Assembly: GCF_019041915.1 (NCBI RefSeq)
Contig: NZ_JAHPYF010000006.1
Location: forward strand, 86,656-150,655
Length of the DNA: 64,000 nt
Source: Collinsella sp. MSK.8.10
Lineage (GTDB): Bacteria > Actinomycetota > Coriobacteriia > Coriobacteriales > Coriobacteriaceae
Direction: 5' to 3'
The position numbers and the translations under genes were made by a program. The notes below the pieces were generated by a model. It did no database searches and was not told the origin of the DNA. It was given only the letters and a program-made list of their open reading frames with translations. Numbering within the stretch: the stretch's first letter is position 1; each line of letters begins with the position of its first letter. This document shows positions 15,883-25,035 of the stretch, in pieces.

Positions 15883-17241
15883 CTACTCGTTCTTGGGCGC
15901 GGGGTGCTTGCAGATCACACTCATGTAGATCATGCCAAGTACGGCCGCGGTGACAGAGCCGGCGAGAATAGCGGCCTTGGCAGCCAGAACCTCAAACTGG
16001 GCCGTCGGGAAGGCGAGGCCGCTGATGAGAATCGACATGGTAAAGCCGATACCGCCCAGAATGCCCACGCCGGCAATCATATGCCAGTTGACATTGTGCG
16101 GCAGCTCGCAGGCCTTGAGCTTGACCAAGGCGAACGTCATGCCAAAGATACCGATCGGCTTACCCAGCAGCATGCCAAAGTACACGCCGAGCGTCACCGG
16201 GTCGGTGAGCAGCGTGCTCATGTCCACGCCCACTAGGCGAACCTGTGCGTTGACGAACGCAAAGATCGGCAGGATCACAAAGTTGACCGGTGTGGAGATC
16301 AGACGCTCCATGCGGATGAGCGGCGGGGTCACGCGGTGCATGACGCGCTCGACCTTGGTGGTCGAGACGGTAAAGTCATGCTGGCCCAGGATGTGCGCCT
16401 CGTCGTCGTAGCGGTCATCGAGCAGCGGCAGGCACTCGCCCAACCAATCGGTGAGGCTATCGAGCTTGACGCCGCACTTGGCCGGAATGGTAAAGGCCAA
16501 GATGACGCCAGCAAGCGTGGCATGTACGCCGCTCTTGAACATGCAGAACCACAACAGCAGACCCAGTACCGAATACGGGGCAAGGCGGTAATGCTGCGTC
16601 TTGTTGAGCCACACGAGCGCGCAGGTCACAAGCGCGGCGGCGCCCAACCAAAACGGATTGGGGCTCTGGCCGTAGAAGATGGCGATGGCGGCGATGGAGA
16701 TGAGGTCGTCGGCGATGGCGAGCGTCGAGAAGAACACGCGCACGCCGTTGGGCACGCGATTGCCCAAAAGCGACAGTACGCCCAGCGCAAAGGCAATATC
16801 GGTTGCCATGGGGATGGCCCAACCGTTGTGGGCGCCGGCATGGTTAAAGATCAGGTAGATGCAGGCGGGAACGACGACGCCGCCCACGGCCGCCAGCATG
16901 GGAAGCATGGCCTGACGCGGATTCTTGAGCTCGCCGACCGTCATCTCGTACTTAAGCTCAATGCCCACCAACAAAAAGAAAATCGCCATGAGGAAGTCGT
17001 TGACGAAAAGCTCAACGGTGAGACCGGCCGTAAGGTTGCCCAGACCCACATACAGCGGGGTCTCCAAAAAGTGATGGATGACCTCGTAGGCATCGGTATT
17101 GGCGCAAATGACGGCGGCGATGGCGGCGAAGACCATGACGGCGGCGGAAATCGTGCCGTTCTCGGCGATGCGCTCCCAAATGTCGTGACGCTCAAAGCGC
17201 TTGCGCTCACGAACGTTGAACAGCTGCTCAGTTGCTGCCAT
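15883..17241 (-). CDS. nhaA: Na+/H+ antiporter NhaA
   Basis: NhaA exchanges protons for sodium across the inner membrane and controls pH and sodium. The 452-residue protein has about twelve hydrophobic segments, the transport-site signature MATDIAFALGVLSLLG with its Asp, and the typical N-terminal FFLLVGIELKYEMTVGEL. The N-terminus has an extra ~20 charged residues before the first helix, and a longer cytosolic insert is seen after residue 270. The start has GGAG about 9 nt upstream. Confidence 0.95.
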   Translation of the reverse strand: MAATEQLFNVRERKRFERHDIWERIAENGTISAAVMVFAAIAAVICANTDAYEVIHHFLETPLYVGLGNLTAGLTVELFVNDFLMAIFFLLVGIELKYEMTVGELKNPRQAMLPMLAAVGGVVVPACIYLIFNHAGAHNGWAIPMATDIAFALGVLSLLGNRVPNGVRVFFSTLAIADDLISIAAIAIFYGQSPNPFWLGAAALVTCALVWLNKTQHYRLAPYSVLGLLLWFCMFKSGVHATLAGVILAFTIPAKCGVKLDSLTDWLGECLPLLDDRYDDEAHILGQHDFTVSTTKVERVMHRVTPPLIRMERLISTPVNFVILPIFAFVNAQVRLVGVDMSTLLTDPVTLGVYFGMLLGKPIGIFGMTFALVKLKACELPHNVNWHMIAGVGILGGIGFTMSILISGLAFPTAQFEVLAAKAAILAGSVTAAVLGMIYMSVICKHPAPKNE

Positions 17242-17448
17242 GGACGGCTCCTTTCACGGGAAAGCTCCCGTCTTAAAAAAGCACGGCCCGCCTAAGTGGC
17301 GGCGCCGCGCTCTAACGTATTACGCTTGCATCTAGCCTACCCTGCACGACAAGCACGCAGGCGTGGCCGAAAAGCGGAACCACAGGTTGAACATTATTTG
17401 CTCAACGGCACGGGCACGCCTGTCCAAGAGACGACGCGGCGCCGTGCA

Positions 17449-17489
17449 CAAAAAACGACCGGAGCGCGGGGCGTCCGCGATCCGGTCGT
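17449..17489 (-). terminator. ppaC terminator
   Basis: The outer stem ACGACCGGA / TCCGGTCGT surrounds an inner GC hairpin and is followed on the minus strand by TTTTTT, 20 nt after the ppaC stop. Confidence 0.85.
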
Positions 17490-17508
17490 GGCATTTGGTC
17501 AACTAAAC

Positions 17509-18432
17509 CTAGCAGGCGGCCATAATGGGGGCAGCGACCTGCTTCTTACGGGAGAGGACGCCCGGCATCCAGACGCCGTCGTGCTCGTCGGCAATGCCCA
17601 GGCCCTTCTGAGCAGCCTCGGTCTCGCCCTCGAGCAGGACCTGCGAGCCCTCCTCCATGATGTCGGTGATGCACAGGACAATGCCGTCAGCACCCTTCTC
17701 GGCGGCGTAGGCGCGCATGGCCTCGCGAATCTCGTCGATCATGCCGAGCGCGCGACTCTTGTCGACGGTCTCGTACTGGCCAATGAGCAGCTTCTTGCCG
17801 GCGGGCTCGAACATCTTGATGTCATTGCCGACCATCTCGGCAGCGGTGAAGGAGCCGGACGGACGGGTGAGGAAGACCTCCATGCCAAACTTGACCGGGT
17901 CGACGCCCACCTGCTCGCCGAGCTTGGCGGCGACGGCGCGGTCGACATCGGTGGTGGTGGGGCTCTTGAGCATGAGCGTGTCGGTCATCATGGCCGAGAG
18001 CAGCAGCTTGGCCTGGACGTCGGAAAGCTCAACGCCGAGCACGCCGGCGAGCTTGGTGACGATGGTGCAGCTGGAGCCCCAGGGCAGGCAGATGTAGTGC
18101 AGCGGGCCGGCGGTCTCGAAGTCGCCGATGCGGTGATGGTCGACGACGCCAAAGACCGTGGCGTCCTTAAGGCCGGCGACGGACTGGGCGGACTCGTTGT
18201 GGTCGGTGAGGACAACGAGCTGACCGGCCTCGACGGAATCAATCATGCGGGGCTCGGCAATGCCGGCGTCGGCGAGCAGCTTGGCGGACTCTGCCGGAAG
18301 CTGGCCCAGAGCGCAGGCCTCGTAGGTGTTGCCGGCATACTCAACCTGGTTGAGCAGCTGGGACAGGACGACGGCGCTCATGATGGCGTCGTTATCGGGG
18401 TTCTGGTGACCAAAGACAAGAACGTTTGCCAT
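17509..18432 (-). CDS. ppaC: Manganese-dependent inorganic pyrophosphatase
   Basis: This class C (DHH family) enzyme hydrolyses pyrophosphate and pulls biosynthetic reactions forward. The 307-residue protein has the metal motifs GHQNPDND (8-15), TDHNE (76-80) and DHH (98-100), and the substrate-binding SRKKQ in the C-terminal DHHA2 domain. The length matches the family. It is a single gene with its own terminator. Confidence 0.95.
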   Translation of the reverse strand: MANVLVFGHQNPDNDAIMSAVVLSQLLNQVEYAGNTYEACALGQLPAESAKLLADAGIAEPRMIDSVEAGQLVVLTDHNESAQSVAGLKDATVFGVVDHHRIGDFETAGPLHYICLPWGSSCTIVTKLAGVLGVELSDVQAKLLLSAMMTDTLMLKSPTTTDVDRAVAAKLGEQVGVDPVKFGMEVFLTRPSGSFTAAEMVGNDIKMFEPAGKKLLIGQYETVDKSRALGMIDEIREAMRAYAAEKGADGIVLCITDIMEEGSQVLLEGETEAAQKGLGIADEHDGVWMPGVLSRKKQVAAPIMAAC

Positions 18433-18566
18433 GGATATCCTCCACTTGATATGTGTACTTGGACGTAGCTATGGTAGCACGCCGATGCCGAGCCTTCGCA
18501 GACAGAAGGGCCACGGCATATTTTGTGGCAGGCATGGGGGCCAAGGCTGTCCCTTTTGCACCATGT

Positions 18567-18597
18567 TGGTGCAAAGTAACCTGACCCCCTTGCACCA
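18567..18597. repeat. 31-nt hairpin module at the glucokinase 3' end
   Basis: The arms TGGTGCAAA and TTGCACCA enclose GTAACCTGACCCCC (plus strand), the inverse of a GGGGGTCAGGTTAC core. A second, truncated module (CTGTCCCTTTTGCACCA) lies just before it at 18547. The module ends 1 nt before the glucokinase stop codon. Confidence 0.75.
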
Positions 18598-18598
18598 G

Positions 18599-19552
18599 CT
18601 ATTTGCCGGCAGCGCGCAGGGCTACGTAGGCGGCACCGATGATGCCGGCGTCGTTGCCGAGCGAAGCGACCTTAATGGGCGTCTCGCGCGAGGCGGAAAG
18701 CGCGTAGCGCTGGAAGTGCTCGCGAACCTTGTCGAGGTAGACATCGGCCGAGGCAGACGCACCGCCGCCGATCAGGAACATCTCGGGGTCGACCACGTTG
18801 GCAATAAGCGCCAGGGCACGACCGAGATAATCGGCCATGGTATCGGCCGCGGCCAGCGCGAGCTTGTCTCCCTCGCGGCAGGCCTGGAACACGTCCTTGG
18901 AATCGGAGGGGCCGGTGAGCTCGATGGGCTCGACGCCCGCCTTCTTGCACTCGGCAAGGTAGTTGCTCACCACGCCGGTGGCGCTGGAATACTGCTCCAG
19001 GTGGCCATGGCCGCCGCAGCCGCAGGTGCGCTCCTCAGCCGGGTTCAGGCACATGTGGCCAATCTCGCCGCCGGCGCCCACAACGCCCGATACCACGTCG
19101 CCGTTGACGATAACGCCGCCGCCCACGCCGGTACCAATGGTGACCATCACCACGTTCTGTACGCCCTTGGCAGAGCCGAGCCAGGCCTCGCCCATAGCAG
19201 CAGCGTTGGCGTCGTTCTCGTACTTAACGACCGCGTCGGGGCAGTGCTCCTGGATGGCGATCTTGAGCTCGGGCAGGTTGATGGCGATGTTCGCCTTGAC
19301 CTTGGCATCGCCCGATACCGGGATGGGGCACGGAACGGCCAGGCCAATGCCCGACACAAAGGCACGCGGAATCTGGGCCTTGGCGACCACCTGGTCGATA
19401 GCCTCGGTCACCGCGGCAAAGCCCGCAGCGTCAACGATGGGAGGCGTGGGCACGCTGGCCTTGGCAAGCAGGTTTCCGTCCTCATCGAACAGACCCTCCT
19501 TGACCGAGGTGCCGCCGACGTCGATGCCGATGTAATACTGCTTAGGTTCCAT
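18599..19552 (-). CDS. glk: ROK family glucokinase
   Basis: It phosphorylates glucose to glucose 6-phosphate with ATP. The 317-residue protein has the phosphate loop YIGIDVGGTSVKEG, the active-site EIGHMCLNP and the ROK zinc motif CGCGGHGHLEQY. ATG 19552 is chosen because GAAAGGTGGG lies just upstream and the family N-terminus follows; an earlier in-frame start at 19618 lies within a hairpin repeat. The candidate promoter at 19700-19727 carries a LacI-type palindrome. Another sugar substrate cannot be excluded. Confidence 0.9.
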   Translation of the reverse strand: MEPKQYYIGIDVGGTSVKEGLFDEDGNLLAKASVPTPPIVDAAGFAAVTEAIDQVVAKAQIPRAFVSGIGLAVPCPIPVSGDAKVKANIAINLPELKIAIQEHCPDAVVKYENDANAAAMGEAWLGSAKGVQNVVMVTIGTGVGGGVIVNGDVVSGVVGAGGEIGHMCLNPAEERTCGCGGHGHLEQYSSATGVVSNYLAECKKAGVEPIELTGPSDSKDVFQACREGDKLALAAADTMADYLGRALALIANVVDPEMFLIGGGASASADVYLDKVREHFQRYALSASRETPIKVASLGNDAGIIGAAYVALRAAGK

Positions 19553-19606
19553 GGGAGCCCACCTTTCTCGTTTAAACATTGCCTGTATGGTACCGCTCCC
19601 AAGGCA

Positions 19607-19647
19607 AAAACCTACCAAAAAGGGACAGGTTTGTTTTGGCAGGTTTT
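19607..19647. repeat. 41-nt hairpin with AGGGACAGG loop
   Basis: The arms AAAACCTACCAAAA and TTTTGGCAGGTTTT (one G-U pair) enclose AGGGACAGGTTTG. It lies in the glucokinase 5' leader and belongs to the GGGAC-loop family. Confidence 0.7.
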
Positions 19648-19699
19648 ATCTGGGAAAACGCGAATGACCGCTTAACGCGACATTACTCAGATGTTTATC

Positions 19700-19727
19700 T
19701 ATTTAGAGCGCTCTAATTTATATGCAA
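19700..19727 (-). promoter_or_regulatory. Candidate glucokinase promoter with LacI-type operator in its spacer
   Basis: On the minus strand TTGCAT (19727-19722) and TAAATA (19705-19700) are 16 nt apart. The spacer contains the perfect 14-bp palindrome TTAGAGCGCTCTAA (19703-19716), with the central GCGC typical of LacI/GalR-family operators. Confidence 0.5.
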
Positions 19728-19834
19728 AGCGACTTTTAATTATATCTTTCTCGAACTTTTTAAATATACAATAGGGATGCTTAGGTGTTAACTATACTTT
19801 CTTTTATACTCAACCAAGTTGGAAAGGAGGTTCC

Positions 19835-20554
19835 ATGATTCCCAAATACGAAGCGATAGCTGCAGATATTCGTCGCACTATCGAGGGTGGCGCTCTTAAA
19901 CCGGGCGACAAGCTTCCTACCGTGGTTGAGTTCTGCAAGCTCTATAACGTTTCCAAAATCACCGTCAAACGAGCTCTTGAACAAATCACCGAAGAAGGTC
20001 TTATTACCAGCCGGCGTGGATCGGGTACCTACGTTAAGGACACGGCGGGGCTTCCCGGCCAGGCGTTTTTCCAGGGCAAAAACGACCGTACCCAGGGTTT
20101 TTCGTATGAGCATCGCGGGGAGAAGGTGACCTCGGTGGTCTACGATTTCTCGATCGTTAATCCACCAGCGGACATCGCAGCCCAGCTGGGAATTGCCGAG
20201 GATGACTTTGCCTATCACGTCGTGCGCGTGCGTCAGGCCGATGAGAAGCCCATCGTTATCGAGTACACCTACATGCCCCTCGAGCTGATTCCAGGCCTTA
20301 AAAAGAAGGACCTGTACGGATCGGTCTACCGCTTCATCCGCGAGCAATGTGGGCTGAAGATTTCGAGCTTCCACCGTACCATTCGCGCCGTGGCAGCAAC
20401 CGAGGAAGAAGCCGAGCGTCTGGACACCAAACTTGGCTCTCCCCTGCTCGAGCTCACCCAGATTGGCTTTTTGGACAGCGGCGCCGCCTTTGAGTATTCG
20501 ATCTCGCGCAACGTTGGCGATCGCTTTGAGTTGCACAACGTAACGTTGGCATAA
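19835..20554 (+). CDS. GntR family regulator with UTRA ligand domain
   Basis: The 239-residue protein has an N-terminal winged helix (about residues 1-70, FCKLYNVSKITVKRALEQITEEGLI in parts: NVSKITVKRALEQI) and a C-terminal UTRA domain (about 90-235) ending in the usual EYSISRNVGDRFEL. Such HutC-subfamily regulators bind a sugar phosphate or related metabolite. A strong AAAGGAGG precedes ATG 19835. It is upstream of manA and divergent from glk, so it may control hexose phosphate use; the ligand is unknown. Confidence 0.9.
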   Translation: MIPKYEAIAADIRRTIEGGALKPGDKLPTVVEFCKLYNVSKITVKRALEQITEEGLITSRRGSGTYVKDTAGLPGQAFFQGKNDRTQGFSYEHRGEKVTSVVYDFSIVNPPADIAAQLGIAEDDFAYHVVRVRQADEKPIVIEYTYMPLELIPGLKKKDLYGSVYRFIREQCGLKISSFHRTIRAVAATEEEAERLDTKLGSPLLELTQIGFLDSGAAFEYSISRNVGDRFELHNVTLA

Positions 20555-20628
20555 GTTTTTGTAGTCACGCGGGCGCTCGTTTTGAGCTGTTTTGTGCAAC
20601 GCCCGCGCAACATAATGGGGGTATGAAT

Positions 20629-21561
20629 ATGTCCGATTTGATTAAACTGACGCCGATCTTCCACGAGAAGATCTGGGGTGGCCGCCAGCTCGAAACCGTA
20701 TTTGGTTACGACATTCCCGAAGGTCCCATCGGTGAGTGCTGGGCCATCTCGGCCCATCCCAACGGTGACTGCCAGATTGCGGAGGGACCGTACGCCGGCC
20801 ACACGCTGTCGTGGCTGTGGGCCGAGCACCGCGAGCTCTTTGGCAACTGCGAGGGCAAGGAGTTCCCGCTGCTCATCAAGATTCTGGACGCCAAGGACGA
20901 CCTTTCGATCCAGATTCATCCCAACGACGAGTACGCCGCCGAGCACGAGAACGGCAGCCTGGGTAAAACCGAGTGCTGGTACGTGCTGGATTGCGAGCCC
21001 GGCGCCACGATCATCGTCGGCCAGCGTGCTAAAGACCGCACTGAGGCCGCACAGATGATCAAGGACGGCCGCTGGGACGACATGCTCAACGTACTACCGA
21101 TCCACAAGGGCGACTTTTTCCAGATTGATTCCGGTACCGTTCACGCCATCAAGGCCGGCACGCTCATTTTGGAAACGCAGCAGTCGAGCGACGTGACGTA
21201 TCGTCTGTACGACTATGATCGCCCGGGCACCGACGGCAAACTGCGCCCGCTGCACATTAAGCAGAGCCTCGACTGCATCGACTTTGACGTCCAGGCCCCG
21301 GTCGATGGTACCGTGACCGCGCCCGAGGTGGACGGCGTGACCGAGCTCGAGTCTAACCCCTGCTACACCGTCGATCGCGTGCGTGTCGACGGCAGCAAGA
21401 TCCTCGACCAGCGCTGGCCCTTCATGTGCCTGTCGGTCATCGACGGCGAAGGCACCGTCTGCGGCGACCCCGTCCACAAGGGAAGCCACCTGCTGGCCCC
21501 GAACACCGTCAGCTCCATCGACCTCGAAGGCAAGATGGAACTGATCATCAGCCACCTCTAG
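20629..21561 (+). CDS. manA: Class I mannose-6-phosphate isomerase
   Basis: It interconverts mannose 6-phosphate and fructose 6-phosphate. The 310-residue protein has the zinc-site motif SIQIHPNDEYA, the EKIWGGRQLE start typical of short bacterial ManA and the catalytic region QIDSGTVHAIKAG. ATG 20629 has GGGGG 7 nt upstream; ATG 20623, two codons earlier, is also possible. The GntR/UTRA regulator ends 74 nt upstream. Confidence 0.93.
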   Translation: MSDLIKLTPIFHEKIWGGRQLETVFGYDIPEGPIGECWAISAHPNGDCQIAEGPYAGHTLSWLWAEHRELFGNCEGKEFPLLIKILDAKDDLSIQIHPNDEYAAEHENGSLGKTECWYVLDCEPGATIIVGQRAKDRTEAAQMIKDGRWDDMLNVLPIHKGDFFQIDSGTVHAIKAGTLILETQQSSDVTYRLYDYDRPGTDGKLRPLHIKQSLDCIDFDVQAPVDGTVTAPEVDGVTELESNPCYTVDRVRVDGSKILDQRWPFMCLSVIDGEGTVCGDPVHKGSHLLAPNTVSSIDLEGKMELIISHL

Positions 21562-21586
21562 GTCGCAGCAACAACCAAAACGCAAC

Positions 21587-21622
21587 AAGGGGCTCCCCCG
21601 TCCACCAACGGAGGAGCCCCTT
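21587..21622 (+). terminator. manA terminator
   Basis: The stem AAGGGGCTCC / GGAGCCCCTT follows the manA stop by 25 nt; the T-run is weak (TTATCCATATAT). Confidence 0.65.
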
Positions 21623-21703
21623 ATCCATATATATCAGCCCACCCGGCTCTCCAGATCAAAAAAGCGGACGAGCAGAGCGACGTTCGCAAGCAACGTTATC
21701 TAA

Positions 21704-21832
21704 GGACCTGGGCGGGCGTATGGGGCAACATCGATCGCGAGTTCCGCACGAGCCGGAGAGCACTTAATGTGCTCTCCGTGCGAGCAGGACTGCCCGAGCA
21801 GGCGATGTTGCCCCATACGCCCGCCCAGGTCC
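21704..21832. repeat. 129-bp nested perfect palindrome (cruciform)
   Basis: Arms of 30 bp (21704-21733 and 21803-21832) are perfectly complementary, from GGACCTGGGCGG to GGCAACATCG. Inside is a second perfect hairpin (GGAGAGCAC / GTGCTCTCC, 21755-21777). It lies between the convergent genes manA and pcrA, 7 nt from the pcrA stop. No flanking direct repeat is visible. Confidence 0.9.
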
Positions 21833-21839
21833 GCCGGGA

Positions 21840-24740
21840 TCACGACAGCTTGACGATCGGAGCAAAGCCCTTCATAAGCTTTTTGGTCTGGCCGGTCTTT
21901 TCGAATTGGACCTCGATCATGTCTCCGACGACCGAGAGCACGGTACCCGTGCCAAAAGTCTTGTGGCTCACGGTATCGCCCGCGGCAAAGTCCTGCGATG
22001 CGCTGGCACGATCGACCTTGCGCTCCACCGTCGGGGACACCTTGGACGACGGCTTTTTGGCTCGCGGCGCACCCGAACCAAAGGTCGAGGCAACACGGCC
22101 GGCATCGGGCGAAACCCCACGATGGCGCTCGGTCCCGTAGCTGCTGCCGCCAAAGAAATCGTCAAAGCTCGATCCACCACGTGAACCAGAACCGCCGGTC
22201 GAGCGCGTATGCGAACCAAACACCTTGCCGCCATACATGTCCGAGCCCATACCCGATCCAAAGGTGCCGTGTCGGTCGCCGCGTTTCTCCCAGCCCGTGC
22301 CCTCAAAACCGGCAGAACCGATGCCGCTAAACTCGATATCCTCAAACGGAATCTCGTTGAGGAAGCGCGAGCGCGGGTTGGCAGAGGTCGAGCCGTAGGT
22401 GCGACGCGTGGCCGCATAGGTCAGGAACAGGCGCTTGCGAGCACGCGTGATGGCGACGTAGGCCAAGCGACGCTCCTCCTCGAGCTTGCCCGGATCGTCA
22501 CTACCGCCAAAGTCGTGCACGTGCGGGAAGATACCCTCCTCCATGCCGGCCACGAACACCGCCGGGAACTCCAGGCCCTTGGCGGAGTGGATGGTCATCA
22601 TGGTAATGGCATGCGTCTCGCCGGCCAGGGAATCCAAGTCGGAGCGCAGGGCCAGCCACTCCATGAGCGCCGGCAGCGCCTTACAGGTGAGCGGACCGTA
22701 GGTGCGCTCGATCTCGTCGGCATGCACGGCACCCGCCGGCATCTCCGTCGGCGCGGCATACGCGTTGCCCGCGATGGCGGCGGCCAGGGCATCCTGCGGA
22801 GACAGCGCCGGAGCGGCCAAGCTATCGAGCGGATTGGAGCCCGCGGCGTCACGCGCGCCAACGAGCGCCTCAAACGAGGATACCGGGGCAGATGGCCCCG
22901 GTTCGGGCGCAGGCGCGCTCACCACGACAGGCTCGGGCTCGGCGCTAGCAGGCACATCGGCAACACCGGCAGCGCGCAGCTCTTCCAAGCTCTCGAGCGT
23001 ACCTTCGATATCCTCGTGCGTCTCCTCAAATTCGGCGGCGACGCCCAGGAATTCCTGGATGTTCTCGGCGCGGCTCTCGGACTCCATGGTGCCCTCGGCG
23101 CGGAAAGCCTGCAGTAGGCCCGTCTTATCGACAATCATCTCGACAACGTCCTTGAGCTCGCCGTCCATGCGGCGACCCTCGCGCACCAGCGACACAAAGC
23201 TCGACAGGCCATTGCGCACCTTGGCGCTAAACATACCGGTCTCGGCGCACGCGATCTCGCAGGCCTGGAAGAACGAGCAGCGGTTGTCGCGCGCCAGCTG
23301 CTCGATCTTTTGGATCGAGGTGGAGCCGATACCACGGCGAGGTGTGTTGATGACGCGCTTGACGCTCATCTCGTCGGCCGGGTTCACGATCATCTTGAGG
23401 TAGGCCATGACGTCGCGGATCTCGGCACGGTCGAAGAATCGCGTGCCGCCCACAATCTTGTAGGGCACGCCCGCGCGCAGGAACATATCTTCGAGAATAC
23501 GCGACTGGGCGTTGGTACGGTAGAACACGGCGATGTCGTCGTAGCTCGTGCCCTTGGAGTGCAGCTTCTCGATCTCACCGGCAATCCAGCGGCCCTCGTC
23601 GCGCTCATCGCTCGCCTGGAAGGCCTGGATCTTCTCGCCATCGCCCTCGGCCGTAAACAGGCGCTTGTCCTTGCGCTGCGAGTTGTGGCGCACCACGGCG
23701 TTGGCGGCGCTCAGGATGTGACCCGTGGAACGATAGTTCTGCTCCAGCTTGACGGTCTTGCAGTTTTTAAAGTCCTTCTCAAAGTCCAAGATGTTGGTGA
23801 TGTCGGCGCCACGCCAGCTATAAATGGACTGGTCATCGTCGCCTACGACCATGAGGTTTTGGTACTTGGCGGCCAGCAGGTTGGCGATCTCGTACTGGAC
23901 GTGGTTGGTGTCCTGATACTCGTCGACGCTAATGTAGCGGAAGCGCTCTTGGTACTTATCGAGCACCTCGGGACGGGTGCGCAGCAGCTCGAGCGCGCGC
24001 ACGAGCAGGTCGTCGAAGTCCATCGCATTGGCGGCGCGCAGGCGGCGCTCCAGCTCTAGGTAGACCTGCGCGGCCTTTTTGTCGTTGGGGCTATCGGCGC
24101 TCTTGAGCATGTCCTCGGGGCCGATCATGGCGTTTTTGGCCGAGCTGATCTTGCTGCGGATCATGTTGATGGGGAACTGCTTTTGCTCGATGCCGAGCGC
24201 CTGCATAATGTCACGCACCATGCGCTTTGAGTCATCGTCATCGTAGATGGTGAACTGGCCGGTGTAGCCCAGCAGGTCGGCGTCCTCGCGCAGCATGCGC
24301 ACACACATGGCATGGAAGGTGCACACCCACATACCGCGGGTGCCGCTGGGGATGAGCGCTGCCAGACGCTCGCGCATCTCTGCCGCGGCCTTGTTGGTAA
24401 ACGTGATGGCAAGAACCTGCCAAGGCTTAACGCCCAGATCGCCGAGCATATGTGCGATGCGGAAGGTCAAGACGCGGGTCTTGCCCGAGCCGGCGCCGGC
24501 GAGCACCAGCAACGGGCCCTCGGTGGTCAGGACGGCCTCGCGCTGGGCGGGATTAAGGCTGTCGATGTCGACGAGCGGCTTGGCGGGCTTGGGCGACGGC
24601 ACGGGAGCGTCGTAGATGTCGAGCGGAACGAGCTCGGGCTCCGGCGCAGCGGGGGCGGTGTATGCATCGAACGGCACGGGTTCCGGCGCGGGCGGAACGG
24701 GTACCGTGGCGTTCTTTTCCCAGGGCAGGGGCTGGGTCAT
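21840..24740 (-). CDS. pcrA: ATP-dependent DNA helicase PcrA/UvrD
   Basis: This SF1A 3'-5' helicase acts in nucleotide-excision repair and replication-fork rescue. The 966-residue protein has motif I GAGSGKT, motif II DEYQDTNHVQYE, the QNYRST motif, TIHSAKGLEF and YVAITRARKRLFL. It is longer than usual because of a ~45-residue Pro/Ala N-terminal lead, a ~100-residue Ala/Pro-rich insert in domain 2B, and a Gly/Ser-rich C-terminus before a final SH3-like segment (GDTVSHKTFGTGTVLSV). ATG 24740 is chosen for its GAGGAG site; the frame opens earlier at 24824. Confidence 0.95.
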   Translation of the reverse strand: MTQPLPWEKNATVPVPPAPEPVPFDAYTAPAAPEPELVPLDIYDAPVPSPKPAKPLVDIDSLNPAQREAVLTTEGPLLVLAGAGSGKTRVLTFRIAHMLGDLGVKPWQVLAITFTNKAAAEMRERLAALIPSGTRGMWVCTFHAMCVRMLREDADLLGYTGQFTIYDDDDSKRMVRDIMQALGIEQKQFPINMIRSKISSAKNAMIGPEDMLKSADSPNDKKAAQVYLELERRLRAANAMDFDDLLVRALELLRTRPEVLDKYQERFRYISVDEYQDTNHVQYEIANLLAAKYQNLMVVGDDDQSIYSWRGADITNILDFEKDFKNCKTVKLEQNYRSTGHILSAANAVVRHNSQRKDKRLFTAEGDGEKIQAFQASDERDEGRWIAGEIEKLHSKGTSYDDIAVFYRTNAQSRILEDMFLRAGVPYKIVGGTRFFDRAEIRDVMAYLKMIVNPADEMSVKRVINTPRRGIGSTSIQKIEQLARDNRCSFFQACEIACAETGMFSAKVRNGLSSFVSLVREGRRMDGELKDVVEMIVDKTGLLQAFRAEGTMESESRAENIQEFLGVAAEFEETHEDIEGTLESLEELRAAGVADVPASAEPEPVVVSAPAPEPGPSAPVSSFEALVGARDAAGSNPLDSLAAPALSPQDALAAAIAGNAYAAPTEMPAGAVHADEIERTYGPLTCKALPALMEWLALRSDLDSLAGETHAITMMTIHSAKGLEFPAVFVAGMEEGIFPHVHDFGGSDDPGKLEEERRLAYVAITRARKRLFLTYAATRRTYGSTSANPRSRFLNEIPFEDIEFSGIGSAGFEGTGWEKRGDRHGTFGSGMGSDMYGGKVFGSHTRSTGGSGSRGGSSFDDFFGGSSYGTERHRGVSPDAGRVASTFGSGAPRAKKPSSKVSPTVERKVDRASASQDFAAGDTVSHKTFGTGTVLSVVGDMIEVQFEKTGQTKKLMKGFAPIVKLS

Positions 24741-24920
24741 GGGCGACTCCTCATCTGACGGACGGCGCGCCTGCGGGCGGCGCCATAGTTTGAGCCGTAC
24801 CAGTATACCGAGCCGCGCGGACACCGACGCAAATCACACCACGACTCCGTGCGCCACCGTCAGGCCCGCCCCAGCGGATTTGGTGCAATGGAGCCACCGA
24901 TGTCACGGCAACGGCAGCGA

Positions 24921-25020
24921 GCGGCGGCCAGAACGAACAAATTGGCATGAAAAGAGGGCGGCATAGACCTTTTGGTCATGCCACCCTCTTTGAATGACAA
25001 GTTGTCGTTCTGGCCGCCGC
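24921..25020. repeat. 100-bp nested palindrome at the uppP 3' end
   Basis: An outer perfect 16-bp stem (24921-24936 with 25005-25020, GCGGCGGCCAGAACGA) encloses a second long stem (AAAGAGGGCGGCAT paired with ATGCCACCCTCTTT, 24951-24991). Confidence 0.85.
24951..24991 (-). terminator. Likely uppP terminator (inner stem of the palindrome)
   Basis: The stem AAAGAGGG...CCCTCTTT with loop TTTT lies 45 nt after the uppP stop. The T-run on the minus strand is short, so efficiency is uncertain. Confidence 0.6.
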
Positions 25021-25035
25021 GCAGCGTCAACCAAG

